Source of the DNA: Antedon bifida
Taxonomy: Eukaryota; Echinodermata; Crinoidea; Comatulida; Antedonidae
Assembly (NCBI GenBank): GCA_963402885.1
Contig: OY727095.1
Span: 20,589,001 to 20,653,000 of the forward strand
Length of the DNA stretch: 64,000 nt
Direction of reading: 5' to 3'
Position 1 is the stretch's first letter; the number at the start of each line of letters is the position of its first letter. The translations under genes were made by a program, and so were the position numbers. This document shows, in pieces, positions 25,330 through 38,087 of this stretch. Under the pieces are notes generated by a model. The model saw only the letters and a program-made list of their open reading frames with translations, was not told where the DNA came from and did not search any database.

Positions 25330-26890
25330 TTTGGAGTTAGACTCGTACTACATTCATTAAAATGATAAACAAATATCCAGCAGCCGTGTGTACAGAGGGG
25401 GCACAACAAAACTATTAGCTACTAATATTGTACACAATTTATTACATCCTTTTTTAAGTAACACATATTCAATATTATAGTAAAACGTCAATACGTAGTT
25501 ACGAGGCGGTATCCTCGCAACTAGGCTCATAGTTGTTTACCACTCCAACACATATGATATGAATAAAGCCTATCTTATTAAATAGTATTTCGCACCCGCG
25601 CATATACAACAAAAAGTTACAAAGGTTCACATATTTATATTAACGATTTTTTTAAAATTTACGAATTAAATAAATAAAAATATAATTAAATACCGCTTGG
25701 CCTGTCAATGATGGAGGCATAAAAATGGGGGCGTGGGGTATCTTTTTACCAGGGAGATGTAAAATAAGTATTTAACATTTACCTGGTCTTACAATTTACC
25801 ATTTGGATTTTTTAAGTTACATGTAGGTTATGTTAAATTTTATTCATCAGTGACAACTCTAGGAAATTTACAGCAATTAGTTCTGATGCCTAAAATAGTA
25901 AAATGCTTTAAAACGTCGGAGCTTCTTTTTTGTATTTTTGGCTGTTGAATGTTTTGTTGGCACCCCCTAACTCTGCAACGATGATATCCATAATGCATCA
26001 TATTTTTATTTCACCGTTGTTGATTTACTACTAGCTAGAGTAGGTTATATAATAATACAACCAATATAACCAAATCTAATATATGGGGGAAAGCTAGCTA
26101 GCTTATTTTCACAATGAGTGTAACAGACTCTTTTCTTTGGCGTATTTTTCCCAGGCCTAGTTACTCTTAGTTTACTAGAGCTGCTGCAGTAGCTAGTTAC
26201 TGCATTTTCGATCTATACAATTAATACAATATGCCTATAGCCTAGTTAGCTAGAAGTCATCGAATTTACTATCTACTTTGGCCTACTGTAACTAGGCCTA
26301 CATCCCATTTTTTATTTTTTTATGGCGAGTTAAAACCCGTAGCAAAAAAATCCTGTTGGACAACAACAATGATGATTGAAAATGAATGAAATCTGATCCA
26401 TCCATGTGATGCATGCATGCAGCACACACAACACAGGCACGTTTTGGGGCGAATTATGTGGATCATTCCATATATATAATAGGGAGCCACATGTATTCTA
26501 CATTTTTATTACATCGTAATTCATGGATTTTACTTTACTTTACGTTTCAAATTTAATATACTGCGGGTCCAATTTAATATTTATTTATTTATTTCCAAGT
26601 ACATTAATATTAATTAAAGCACTTTCAAATTAATAACAGCACATTTTGTATGATTCACTTATTAATGGAACGTTCAATTCAATTCAATTCAACGTACCGA
26701 TTAAGGTAAAGAAATAGCAGAGGGGATAAACAAGACGGAACAGCCTGGGTGGGTTTTTATGCTTGATAGAAAAATAACGTCTTGTAAAATACAGCACCAA
26801 TTTTTTTCACTAGCAAAAACTATGAACTAAATCATCATAGGGAATTTAATGTACATTTACCGACTGAAAAAAAAACAAACAAATTGTACA
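25330..26890. other. AT-rich non-coding DNA
   Basis: No ORF with protein-like composition and no repeat structure beyond short 'tagctag/ctagcta' and 'taggcctag' palindromes. I see no gene here. Confidence 0.6.
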
Positions 26891-26994
26891 CTAATTATTG
26901 AAGTCAAGATGCTCCTGCCATCGTAAACGTATGCTATCGTCGTCTTGTAAAAAGAGGGACAGTCCCTTTCGCTTGGTAATACGATGCAGTTTGT

Positions 26995-27220
26995 ATACAC
27001 GCGTACTCGTATCGTATACGTATCGTATACGGATCGTATACGGATCGTATACGGATCGTATAATTAGGAAATTGTTTATAAATGATCGTATACGGTTCGT
27101 ATATGTTTATTATGCGGGCAGGAACTTCCGAATTGACGTATACGTTTCGTATACGAAATGGACTTCCTATACGAAACATATACGAAACGTATGTAAATCG
27201 TATACGTTCGTATACGGCTT
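26995..27220. repeat. Cluster of CGTATACG palindromes (11-bp tandem and inverted copies)
   Basis: A run near 27,010-27,060 repeats GTATACGGATC with an 11-bp period. Around 27,134-27,220 the same core occurs as CGTATACGTTTCGTATACG and in the reverse orientation (TATACGAAACATATACGAAA). The two ORFs reading through it on opposite strands follow from the palindromic composition and are not genes. Confidence 0.7.
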
Positions 27221-29870
27221 TTTTGCAAAGGGTAAAGTTGGTGGTACAATAATACATTGTGAAAACAGATAATTTGGAATTGGATTGTGTTTGTACACTC
27301 TCTTTAATACCTTATTTCTTTAGACAATCTGCTGTTAACAAAACCCTGCTATTTGGTTCTTTCAATAAAATTAAATTTCAATATTATAAAAATGAGACTG
27401 GTAGATAAAGAACATGGAATTCTATCCATCAGTCGGTAATACTGTACATTTTTAAAACAGGTTGATTGTGGTTACTTTTAAATTGGATTGTGTTAATTTG
27501 ATACTTTTAATACCTTATATAATATCTAGAGACATTTTTACACGTTAATTGCTATTAAACAAAACCATGGATTAGAGAATATTCTTTACTTGACAAAACC
27601 CTACTTCTTACAGTAGGTCTTTTAATGAAATAAATATAGGTGCAATGACTATGATGAGTAGAAAAAGAAGGGAAAATATGTTAATCAAATAATTCTGTTT
27701 AAAAAGAATTTGTTTAAGAAAAAAAAAATTAGTTACACAGTAGTATAATAGTATTATATTATTGCACTAGTTTTAGTTATTTTGTTAGCTCTTTTGGTAT
27801 TAGTTTCATTACATTGGTTCAGCTGGGTGGCATCCTGGTCCTAGATTTTAGGCCATAAAATAAAAAGTTTGCTGAATGCATTATATGAATTATATAAATA
27901 TTACAATCAGGGTCCAATGCACGACTGCAGTAATCAAGACGATTAAGGCAAGACCTTTCCATAATAAAAAAATAGATATTGTAAATTGTGTACAGTATTT
28001 AGTATTAACATCTACTACAGTGTAGAATATTACCAATCAAAAGATAAAATATTTAAACCAACTTGTTATTTGTTAACATTCAATCTGTATCAGTGAATTA
28101 TCATAAATAGGGTTAGTTTGAATAGCATTGACGTCAATGCACAATTTCTTTTATTTTATATTTCTTTACTCCTTTTAATTCCTGTTCACAGCTGAATGCA
28201 CACATTTAATTTATACCTACTTTCATATTTTATAAATAGTCATTCTGGGTTTTACACAATTTAACTACAATACAATGTTAACTTTCTGCTAATTTTTCTG
28301 TAGATTTTAATTTCATACTTTACCTAGAACAATCAAAATCAACTAAGGAATTCTGCCATCAAAAGTTACAAAAAGACAGTTTATGAATTAGTCTACAGTT
28401 TACATAGCTGCTGCCCTCAACAAAATTGACTATTTATTTGAATATCATAAACAACCTTTGGATGATATTTTTGTAATAAGTGCCACAAAAGTTCATGCTT
28501 ACTTTGATATGAGGGCGGTATATACCTCCTGTAAACTTTTCATTGCAAAAATATACTAGTTTTAAACAATAATATTAAAGTAGCCTACAGTATATGAATA
28601 AATTCCACCCTGTTTTACATTGTATTTTAGAGTTACATTATAATTATAAGATTAAATAAGTAGTCTTGTTTGTTGTTTTTGTGATGGAAAACATATTGAG
28701 TGAACATTGGCACTGTACACTTGTACTGTACATTACATTGTATTTTAGAGTTATATTATAATTATAAGATTAGATAAGTAGGATTATAAATAAGGTTAAT
28801 AAAGTAATCTGTTTTGGATTAGATTTGTTTCACTGGATATGTGTGCCAATTACACCAATGCTACGTGTGTCGTTTTAATACCATAAAAAACATACATGCC
28901 AACATGGTAGACTCCCTATTTTAGACTCGTCTCCCGGCTTCACATTGTGCTCCCGGTTTTCCACATTTTCTCCCGGATTACAAAGATAACTGAATTTTGA
29001 TGTATATGTGTTGTTTTCTACATTAAAAATAACAAAAAGGCAACACACACATGCACATTTACAATATTTAAGCCATTGTATGACAATCTGCGGCCATAAT
29101 TTTTTTTTTTTTTTTATGAACGGAAAGGAGATTCCCCTCACATAGCCATCACGCAATATCGTTTGATAATTCACACAACACTGCGCTCCTTACAATTTAC
29201 ATATCAATAATAGATAAAGGGCGTCATTTACCTTAAAAACACCACCCTCCCATTCTTCTTCTACTTCTGATGTTGGCATATGTATGCAAAAATGAGATTT
29301 CTACTTCTAGAACAATTTTTATTTTATTTAAAAGCGAACAAACTAAATTAGTTTTAATGATTGTTCTTTGTATGTATTGTAAATCAAATACTAGGCTATA
29401 ATTCAAAACTAAATCTAATTAATGCTCAATAATGAAAACTTCTTTTATCTTGTTTAAAAATCTCAATTATTTCTGTTTTTACCTTTAAATGTGCTTACTT
29501 TAATTGTGTTAATTTGATTTTGATAATTTTAGGTTTAATTTTATATTTTCTTTTGTCCATTTATATACTGTATTTTGTTTACATTTATGTAGTTAAGAAC
29601 TGAACCACTTTGGAAATCTGTACATTGTATTGAAAGTGTATTTCAGAATAAAGAAAGATTAAATAAATATCTAGTATTATTTAGCGAGGATAGCAACAAA
29701 CTCAGTCTACATTAATTTACAAAGTATTACATACAGGCAGGCGTAATAGACCTACATCCAGTGTATGGTACAGTCCAAGTAAGTAAGAGTTGATTTGATG
29801 CTGAATGCATGCATGGTCCTATAGTATAATAGAGAGTACTACTACTACTAGGCCTAGGCCTACGGTGTCA
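27221..29870. other. AT-rich non-coding DNA with diverged duplications
   Basis: Two diverged direct duplications are visible. 'attggattgtgtt...aataccttat...aacaaaacc' occurs at about 27,280 and 27,485. 'cattgtattttagagtta(c/t)attataattataagatta' occurs at about 28,619 and 28,735. A short stretch at 28,910-28,985 with repeated CTCCCGG looks like an interspersed repeat fragment. No gene is supported. Confidence 0.55.
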
Positions 29871-30361
29871 GATGAAATCGGTCGCGCTTGAAATCGGTCG
29901 CGTTTGAAATCGGTCGCGATAAAATCAACTTCCGGTATTTTGTATGGCGCGCCGCTAGAGCTATACTTTTGATTATATCGGTCGCGTTTGAAATCGGTCA
30001 CGCTATTTTGTATGGATCGAGCGGGATGCATGCTAGAGCGGGATATACATTTTTCGTTTACATAGATTTAATTGATATTTTTTAGGAACTAGATTATTTA
30101 TGTGGATATGTTTTACTTGATTAATAAATATTTATTATCAATCATTAAATTAATTTTTTTTTGTATTTCACAGGTCTCGGAGAAGGACTGTGTCTTTCAA
30201 AATGGCCATTTCTAAACACGTTTAAATATCATATTGGGCATAATGTTATATTAGGCATATTATAATAATTTACCTCTATTTATATGTACTGTAATTAATA
30301 TATTATAGGCCTATAGAGAATATACGTCTGTCGTGTCTTTTATTATGCAAACAATTACGTA
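29871..30361 (+). repeat. Left long terminal inverted repeat
   Basis: Arm of the foldback-like element. It pairs with 31,437-31,925 with scattered substitutions and small indels. Confidence 0.8.
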
Positions 30362-31436
30362 TGGTTTTAGGATATTAATATTAAATAAAATATATAGATA
30401 ATATGCCGTTATAAATCAATCTACCGGACATACAGTTGGACTATGATGTACAATGATAGATGTGAGAATAATAATGTATGGATAATAAAGGTTGACACGA
30501 TTCTCAAAGAGGTAACTGCACTGATATTTAAACATTTAGATTTACGAACGGCGTATGAATGCGAGACACTGAGTTGCACTTACTTAATTATTTACATTAA
30601 ATGATTATTATAAATGAAGTAATAAAAGATATTAAAATTAAAATCTATAGTATCGCCGACGTATATACGTAAATTATATATAAATCATACTGTCAAATTA
30701 TAGAAAAAGTGCTTTATTCGGAATTATTATGGATAAGCAAGCCTGTGAGTTACAGCGATTTAATTGCTTTTTCTTATCCTTGCCTCCTTATATTTCCACG
30801 TGTCTTGATTTGGTTACCTATGTTTTAAATGTATTTCGATTTTAAAGGCTAAATAAAGAATGAATGAATGAACATGATCTCATAATCGCGTCGAGCATTT
30901 ATAGCTCATTGGATCGTTTCACAAAAACACGTGCAGGAGGCCTATCAAATGTATGGTTATTAGTAATAGACGTCATCTTTACCTCGCCATGGACAACGAT
31001 CGTACGTGTTTTGTCCATGATTTGACACACAAGTGCGTGTTTTTTTAAAAAGGGGAAACCCTGTCAGCAAAATAACGTATTGTTAGAGGAAACGGCTGCA
31101 CGATCATAGAAGGCGCATCTCCGATATGGCTTATTCGGGGGTTTATTTCAGTAACTTAATCATCCGCATATAATGATCATTTTACTAAAAACTATTTTAA
31201 ACATTAGAAATAAAAATATACACGTGATTTGCCTCAACAATAACCATTATATACTTAATATTATCCTACATAACGGATAGAAATAAAATAGAAAAAAAAT
31301 AAGGTGATCGAATAGTATGTTGTTAACGACATGGATATGATATAATCTGCCACAGTATGCATAAGTATAAAAATGGATACGTTGGCTTTACGGGCTATAT
31401 TGTAAAAATTCTTGTTTTTAAATAAATTGTTCTCTT

Positions 31437-31925
31437 TTACGTAATTGTTTGCATAATAAAAGACACGACAGACGTATATTCTCTATATAATATATTAATT
31501 ACAGTACATATTAATAGAGGTAAATTATTATATGCCTAATATAAAATTATGCCTAATATAATATTTAAACGTGTTTAGAAATGGCCATTTTGAAAAGACA
31601 CAGTCCTTCTCCTAAACCTGTGAAATACAAAAAAAAAAATTAATTTAATGATTGATAATAAATATTTATTATTAACCAAGTAAAAAATATCCACATAAAT
31701 AATCTAGTTCCTAAAAAATATCAATTAAATCTATAAAAACGAAAAATGTATATCCCGTTCTTGCATGCATCCCGCTCGACCCATACAAAATAGCGCGACC
31801 GATTTCAAACGCGACCGATATCATCAAAAGTATAGCTCTAGCGGCGCGCCATACAAAATACCGGAAGTTGATTTTATCGCGACCGATTTCAAACGCGACC
31901 GATTTCAGACGCGACCGATTTCATC
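31437..31925 (-). repeat. Right long terminal inverted repeat
   Basis: Inverted copy of 29,871-30,361, including the triple GAAATCGGTCGCG-type terminal motif. Confidence 0.8.
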
Positions 31926-33660
31926 GTAAACCAGGCCTACGCCAGGCGCACCTCTACGTACGTACCTAGGTTAGAGTCTACTTTCTTGGCCTATTATTAA
32001 TTATATAGATAATTATTATAATTATTTATTTAGCCTAGGCCTAGGAAGGAGAGCCTACTATATAGCTATATAGTATAGTAGGCCTAGCTATAGGGCCTAG
32101 CTAGGCCTAGGCCTATATTTATACTATAATAATATTAATAGGCGCGTAGCTACTAATCACCAACCTTCTGACAAAGTATCTTTTCGAAAATTAAATAAAG
32201 ACGCCGTTTACTAAATAAAAAGTTTGATTATAAAACATTATTTTAATACATTTTAATTCCTTACCTCTAGGCCTAGGAGGCCCAGATACATCTTTGAAAT
32301 TAGAACACGTGCATCCAGGGGCGTATTATTATGGTATTATTCACTTTATCAATATCAGTAACACAATTTAGAGACCAAAATGGTGCAAAAGTCTGCCCTC
32401 TATGTTTCCAACATCCCCGTAATATTATAGTATTCAAAAGAGGTTTTCCCTCCAGAAACATTTTTTAATGAATATATATAAAAAATAGACTGAGATACTG
32501 ATGGTGGTAACATGATGTTAAGATGGTATAAGAAGGACAATTACAAAGCTGGTACTAACAATGATAAAGTTGATACAATATAACAATGATAAAGTTGATA
32601 TAACAATGATGATGGTAAAATGATGGTGATATTATAATTACAATGCTGAAGATGGTACACAACATTCATTATGATGGTGAAACAAAGAAGATGAGTACAG
32701 TAGGCCTACTTGTTGACATACAAATCTCCATGTGTCAATATTCATAAATACATTTATGCTATGGCTACCAGATGTCTCTATGAAGATGGTCACTTGAACC
32801 ACCAGTACCAGATGTACAGTACCGCAAACTTAATCAGTACTGAAAACAAAAGTGACTTTTACGTAAAATCATCAAGAAGTAGATCACTGTGTATACTGTT
32901 GTCGTCATTTATATCTAAAACGTCAATAAATAAAATTAAAACTACAACAAAGAAAACAATATACTCTAATATACATTTTTAATCCATTTTATTCATCTCT
33001 TCAACATATCTAATAGAAATACAACATTTGATTGATTTACTGCAAGAATTTAATTGTAATTTTATATATATAGGCCTAGTTTCAGAAAAAATGACTTAAA
33101 AACAAGTGATCTGTGCACAGTATAAATATGACTTAATTGGGGTTGTAAAACTAAACCACTAACTAAATCACATTTAGCCAGCAAGTGTCCAATAGATATC
33201 CCGTTTTAAATCCATAGTACATATCACATAAATTATGCAATTTTGAAAATGTAGTTGTGGTAGTTAGGGATGTACAGAATGACTTCTACCTTCATTGTCT
33301 TAACAACTTTTAATCGATGTATGTGTGGTGTGGTCACACAATTTTGTAATTTACAACATACCACAGAAGTAGTAAAATTAGGTTTGCGGTACACCATGTG
33401 TTTCAATATCAGGAAACAAATGTATCAACGTTTCTTTGTTGTGCCACAGCTGTCTTCTGGGGAATGGTCCAAAAGACATACTCAACTCTATTCCTTTTTA
33501 AAAGCACATGGTGTACTGCAAATGTAACTTTACTAGTATTTATTTATTATGCAAACTTTTAAACTAAAATCATGTATTGGAGAGAGTATAAAAATATACA
33601 TCATTACTGAACTACAAAAAACAGACACGAGATTAAAAAAAAAACAAGTAGAATTAAGAT
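31926..33660. other. Non-coding DNA with 'taggcctag' palindromes and short simple repeats
   Basis: 31,940-32,110 is rich in overlapping taggcctag/tagctata motifs. 32,500-32,660 has imperfect copies of 'aacaatgataaagttgat' and 'gatggt'. The 90-aa and 85-aa ORFs (32,710-32,982 and 33,270-33,527) have no recognisable family. Confidence 0.5.
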
Positions 33661-33661
33661 A

Positions 33662-33858
33662 CAGTAGAATTCTATTTAAGGGACACTTTTGAGACCAGTA
33701 CAAATAACTCTTTTTAAATAGGAGAGTTTCTTCCGAATAGTTAAGCCACATTTCATATATAATAGCCTTGTTCAGACAATGAAATGTGTCATTTAAGTAT
33801 GACTTAACTGGGGTTGTAAAAGTGTCCTTTAAAGTGTCCTTTAATAAAGATTTTACTG
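33662..33858. mobile_element. pogo-like MITE, 197 bp
   Basis: The left end is CAGTAGAATTCTATTTAAGG and the right end, read inward, is CAGTAAAATCTTTATTAAAG. Both run into GACACTTT, giving about 28 bp of imperfect inverted repeat. TA precedes the left end; the right flank is CA, so the target duplication has decayed. Confidence 0.65.
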
Positions 33859-34095
33859 CATGAAGAAACAATAGGCCTAATGTACAATAAATTATCTTAT
33901 ACTACAAAAAACAATGATATAGGCTACAATAGGTCTACTTAACATTATATACAAATACATAAATAATAATAATAAACGCAGGACGGATTCCTTTGTATCT
34001 GTATTTCACAAGGGCAATTCATTCATTCATCTTTTAATTCGAAAAAAAAAATTTATCCATATCTCAGTAACATTAGTGTACATTATTATAAATAT

Positions 34096-34099
<4 letters not shown>

Positions 34100-34156
<57 letters not shown>
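34100..34156. repeat. (TA)n microsatellite
   Basis: About 28 uninterrupted TA dinucleotides. Confidence 0.95.
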
Positions 34157-34159
<3 letters not shown>

Positions 34160-34350
34160 AACCTACGCCACATAGTCATGTGGTTAGAACAATAGCTTCA
34201 TCCATCTACCATGTAGATTGGATGAAGGAAAAGCAAATTCATAAATACATTTTGTGACAATGTTGTCAGTCCTCCCCAACCTGCACAACATGCCAAACAC
34301 TATCCTACGTTGTAGTTCGTAGAACGAGCAGATGTGGTTTTCTACAAACA

Positions 34351-34770
34351 ATGATTTTCAACGTATCTATAATATTTCTGCCCTGCATCAATGGGAGCAA
34401 GGGCAACGATTGTCAATGTATCTATAATATTTCTGCCCTGCTTCAATAGGAGCAAGGTCAACGATTTTCAACGTATCCATAATATTTCTGCCTTGCTTCA
34501 ATAGGAGCAAGGGCAACGATTTTCAACGTATCTATAATATTTCTGCCCTGCTTCAATAGAAGCATGGGCAACGATTTCCAACGTATCTATACTATTTCTG
34601 CCCTGCTTCAATGGGAGCAAGGGCAACGATTTCCAACGTATCTATAATATTTCTGCCCTGCTTCAATGGGAGCAAGGGCAACGATTTCAACGTACCTAGT
34701 CTATATATTATGTATATATAATAAATAATATTTATGCCAGCTTCAGGGCAACGTTTCTCAACGTATCTTA
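34351..34770. repeat. 55-bp minisatellite
   Basis: About six copies with exact 55-bp spacing: CCCTGC(A/T)TCAAT starts at 34,381, 34,436, 34,491, 34,546, 34,601 and 34,656. Each contains 'aacgattttcaacgtatcta' and 'aatatttctgccctgc'. A diverged partial copy ends near 34,770. Confidence 0.92.
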
Positions 34771-35704
34771 ATAAACAACAACTTAATTTCAGCTGTAGAA
34801 TTCTCTGAATTAGTTCGTTCTTTTGTTTTCGTACTTTACTCAATAACAATACACAAACAAATGATTGTAATATCCTGTTTTAAATCCATAGTACATATCA
34901 CATATATCATACAAATTTGAAAATGTAGTTGTGCTGATAGATGTACAGAATGTCTCCTCATCCTAAATCTAATTGTAAGGCCTTCTACATCACATAATTC
35001 TCATCTAACCCACATTCTTATGACTGGCTTTATAGTATTCTAGAATTATTTAGCATCCACCATAAAGAGCTGATTTATAAAACTCATTAATAACTCCATT
35101 TCTTCCACCAAAAAGAAAAGACACAACCACTACTCCCACACTGTCATTCAAGAGTGTTATTTCTTCACTAAGCGAAAAACATATGACTTATTTATGATGA
35201 ATCTGAGGCCAATACAACCATGGATTACAAACTTACAAAAATGTGAACAAGTTTGCAGTGCTATATTTTTGAAAAACTGTGAAATCTACTTAAGCTGTAC
35301 GACAATAATAGGTAAAGTAGCAAAATTGGAAAGTATAATTGATATTAAAATTATTGAATTTACTGTATAGATTATGTATTACAGACTTTCTATAGAAAAA
35401 ATTAAATCAAAGAATATCAATTATTTGTGATTGGTGAAAAAAAACAACAATGATTCTATGTTGAAATTACAGCTTTTTAGGTAACTCAAAGTGGGTAACT
35501 ATTACGGCATATTCAACAAAAAATGTTTAAGAATTATTTTTCAGGGGACAATACATCTTTAAACTTCTTAACAATTTCCCCTTTTCAGTATGATATTATA
35601 AAAAGCAATATGATTTATCATACTAAAAGAATTGTAGGCCAAATAACAACTTGAAAATATACATAAGCAAAATAAATAGTAAAAAATAATTTTAAAAATA
35701 CATT
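34771..35704. other. AT-rich non-coding DNA
   Basis: No gene recognised. 'atatcctgttttaaatccatagtacatatcacat' at about 34,870 repeats a segment near 33,200, so part of this stretch is a diverged duplicate of upstream DNA. Confidence 0.5.
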
Positions 35705-36640
35705 ATTAGAGCCACTTTAGATTTGTTTGCAATTCCTGGATCTGAATTGTCTTGGTCTTGGTCTTGGTTTCTAGATCTGTGTTTGTATAATCTGATTTTT
35801 GATCATCAGAGGTTTCTGTATTTTCTAAATCTGATTTTTCATTTCCTAAGTTTTCAAAGTCTGAGTTTTCATTTCCCAAGTTGTCTAAATTTTAGTTTTC
35901 ATTTTCTAAGTGGTCTATATTTGAGTTTTCATTTCCCAAGTTGTCTAAATTTTAGTTTTCATTTTCTAAGTGGTCTATATTTGAGTTTTCATTTCTCAAG
36001 TGGTCTATATTTGAGTTTTCATTTCCCATGTAGTCTATATTTGAGTTTTCACTTGTCATGTGGTCTATATTTGAGTTTTTACTTCCCATGTGGTCTATAT
36101 TTGAGTTTTCAGTTCCCATGTGGTCTATATTTGAGTTTTCACTTCCCATGTGGTCTATATTTGAGTTTTCACTTCCCATGTGGTCTATATTTGAGTTTTC
36201 ATTTTCCAAGTTGTCTAAATCTGAGTTTTCATTTCCTAAGTTGTCTAAGTCTGAGTTTTCAATTCCTAAGTTGTCTAGATCTGAGTTTTCATTTCCAGAG
36301 TTTTCTAAATCTGACTTTTCATTTCCCAAGTTGTCTAAATTAGAGGTTTCATTTTCTAAGTTGTCTAAATCTGAGACTGGATTAGAAAACACATTATGAC
36401 TACTACTGATCCATTCTAATTTAGCCACTGATGTTTCATCTGTGATATCTGAAGGGTCATTGCCCATTAGATTCAGCATTTCTTTTTTCAATACTATTCC
36501 ATTTCGTTCACATTCATTCAATACAGACATTATCATTCCACCCGAAAGATTGCAATTTTTCAAACTGAGATGTTCTAGAAATAGAGATAATTGTATTAAA
36601 CCAGCTAAAGTGGATCCTACAAGGTTAAAGACCCCTTACC
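35705..36640 (-). pseudogene. LRR remnant with acidic decapeptide-repeat tail (probable NLR 3' part)
   Basis: The open frame begins after a TAA near 36,640 and reads LVGSTLAGLIQLSLFLEHL, then KNCNLSGGMIMSVLNECE. This matches the LRR unit of the adjacent giant NLR (SIEGSKLACLLKFSPQL / NCHLSGSIIKDLLNECD). It then changes to a tail of about 15 decapeptides of the type NENSDLDNLG or NENSNIDHMG, encoded by a 30-bp repeat. The continuous frame stops at 35,952. The same frame continues past it with the same repeat, meets a second TAA 60 bp on, and runs to a final stop near 35,705 (ending LQTNLKWL). The two TAA codons lie in a duplicated 60-bp block. No start or splice site was found, so it is either the terminal exon of the NLR or a relic of a neighbouring paralogue. 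Confidence 0.6.
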
Positions 36641-37133
36641 TGCAATTTTGGACGTTTTTTGGAAAATAATACATATATATCACTTTAAAAACATTAAACC
36701 ATGTCATTCCTTGTCTTAAATGTACGTTTTATGGTAAATTATGATAAAAAGTGAGAAACAATGCACTACCTAAGTAGCTCGCGGCGATCGACCTCTCGTG
36801 GACGGTCTTAGGCCTAGCCTAGCTAGGCTTAGTTTTGTAGGCCTAGCTGGTAAACATCGGTAACGTACGAACATCGTACGCTAGCTATATACCTAGCCTG
36901 ACGTTGTATAGTTGCTGCATTAATTGTCTTTCTATTTTTGCCAGACTCCGTTGATACAAATTGGGGAAAACCTGGTATTTTCGCTGAAAAGTTAGGAGTC
37001 TTCCATTTGTTTTGGCCTCACGATCGATCGAAAAGTGGGCGAATTACAGGTGAAAAACAAAAATATCAATCCGCGCGCAATGCATTTTGGGATTTATAGC
37101 GGGCCGCTATAATTATTAGAATCGACTTATTTT
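36641..37133. other. Non-coding spacer, possibly an inserted repeat
   Basis: It separates the LRR remnant from the main LRR reading frame. It contains taggcctag palindromes and 'gcgcaatgcattttggg'. I see no paired termini that would define an element. Confidence 0.4.
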
Positions 37134-38087
37134 TCACATTTTTAACCGTTTAAAGACGAAGAAAGTTATCGCAATAGGACCATATAGTATTATTTTTACA
37201 TTACATATAGTTAGTGATCTTAAATTAGATCTAAAAAACGTAGGGAAGGGGGCTTTAAGTTCAATTAAATCTAAATCACTCCATGTCAACTTACTGTTAA
37301 TAACCTTACAGATATCTACAAGTTCTTGTAGGTTATCAACTGACAGGCTATAATCATGCCTCCATTCAAAAGTGGAATAAATCATACAATGAACCAATTT
37401 AAAAAGTGAAACACCATCTATTTTTGACAGATTGTTTTCTTCTAGATACAGCATTTCAGGTTTTATTACCACATTGTTTTTAACACATTCATCCAATAAA
37501 TCTTTTATAATACTACCCGAGAGATGGCAATTACTCAAATCAAGACATATTAGTTGTGGCGATAATTTTAATAAAAAAGCTAGTTTGGATAATTCAATGG
37601 AAGCTAAGTTAAGGCCACTTAAATTCATTTTTTCCCAAGTGAATATCCTACCATGTTCATAACAGGCATCTATAAGATCTCTTAGGTTATCAACTGACAG
37701 GCTATAATTAGAAAATGTGAAAGTGTCATTATCCATATCAATTAGATCCACCAACCTAAATAGTGTACTACCATCAATATCTGACAGATTGTTTTCCTCC
37801 AGATATAGCATGTCAAGTTTGAATACCACATTGTTTTCATCACATTCATTCAATAAATCTTTTATAATACTACCTGATATATTGCAATTACTCATATCAA
37901 GAGTTTTTAATTCCAGAGAGAATTTTAATAAACAAGCTAATTTTGATACTTCAACAGAAGCTAGGTTAAGCCCTCTTAGATTTAACTGTTCCCATGTCAA
38001 TATCCCACCATGTTCATTACAGGCATCTATAAGACCTCTTAGGTCATGAAATGACAGGCTATAGTTATACCATTTAAAAAATTTCAT
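37134..38087 (-). pseudogene. Giant NLR, third LRR segment (after second frameshift)
   Basis: 317 codons with about 2.7 LRR units of the 119-residue type: blocks like YSLSVDNLRDLIDACYEHG, then LNLASIELSKLAFLLKLSPQ, then NCHLSGSIIKDLLDEC. It joins the segment at 38,074-42,489 in another frame: the preceding frame reads MNYEIF and stops, and this one continues FKWYNYSLS. Removing one T from the T6 run (A6 on + strand at about 38,077-38,082) would fuse them. The last unit is shortened and diverged, and the frame ends KRLKM-stop at 37,134, probably the original or a decayed C terminus. Confidence 0.75.

Larger units (their letters stand above)
29871..31925. mobile_element. Long-TIR (foldback-like) element, 2.06 kb
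   Basis: The arms 29,871-30,361 and 31,437-31,925 are inverted copies of about 490 bp. Both outer ends read GATGAAATCGGTCGCG when read inward, and the terminus holds three direct copies of GAAATCGGTCGCG with one or two more 100 bp inside. The arms also share 'ggcgcgccgctagagc', a poly-A/T run and a 'gtcttttattatgcaaacaattacgta' inner edge. The interior of about 1.08 kb is AT-rich and non-coding. I cannot find a clear target duplication. Family unknown. Confidence 0.82.

Noticed and set aside
26898..27272. Overlapping 124- and 107-codon ORFs on opposite strands
   Set aside because: Generated by the palindromic CGTATACG cluster, which is open on both strands.
35723..36343. 206-codon plus-strand ORF rich in LSFHFPCGLY repeats
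   Set aside because: Antisense of the 30-bp acidic decapeptide repeat. The minus strand continues an LRR and is the sensible reading.
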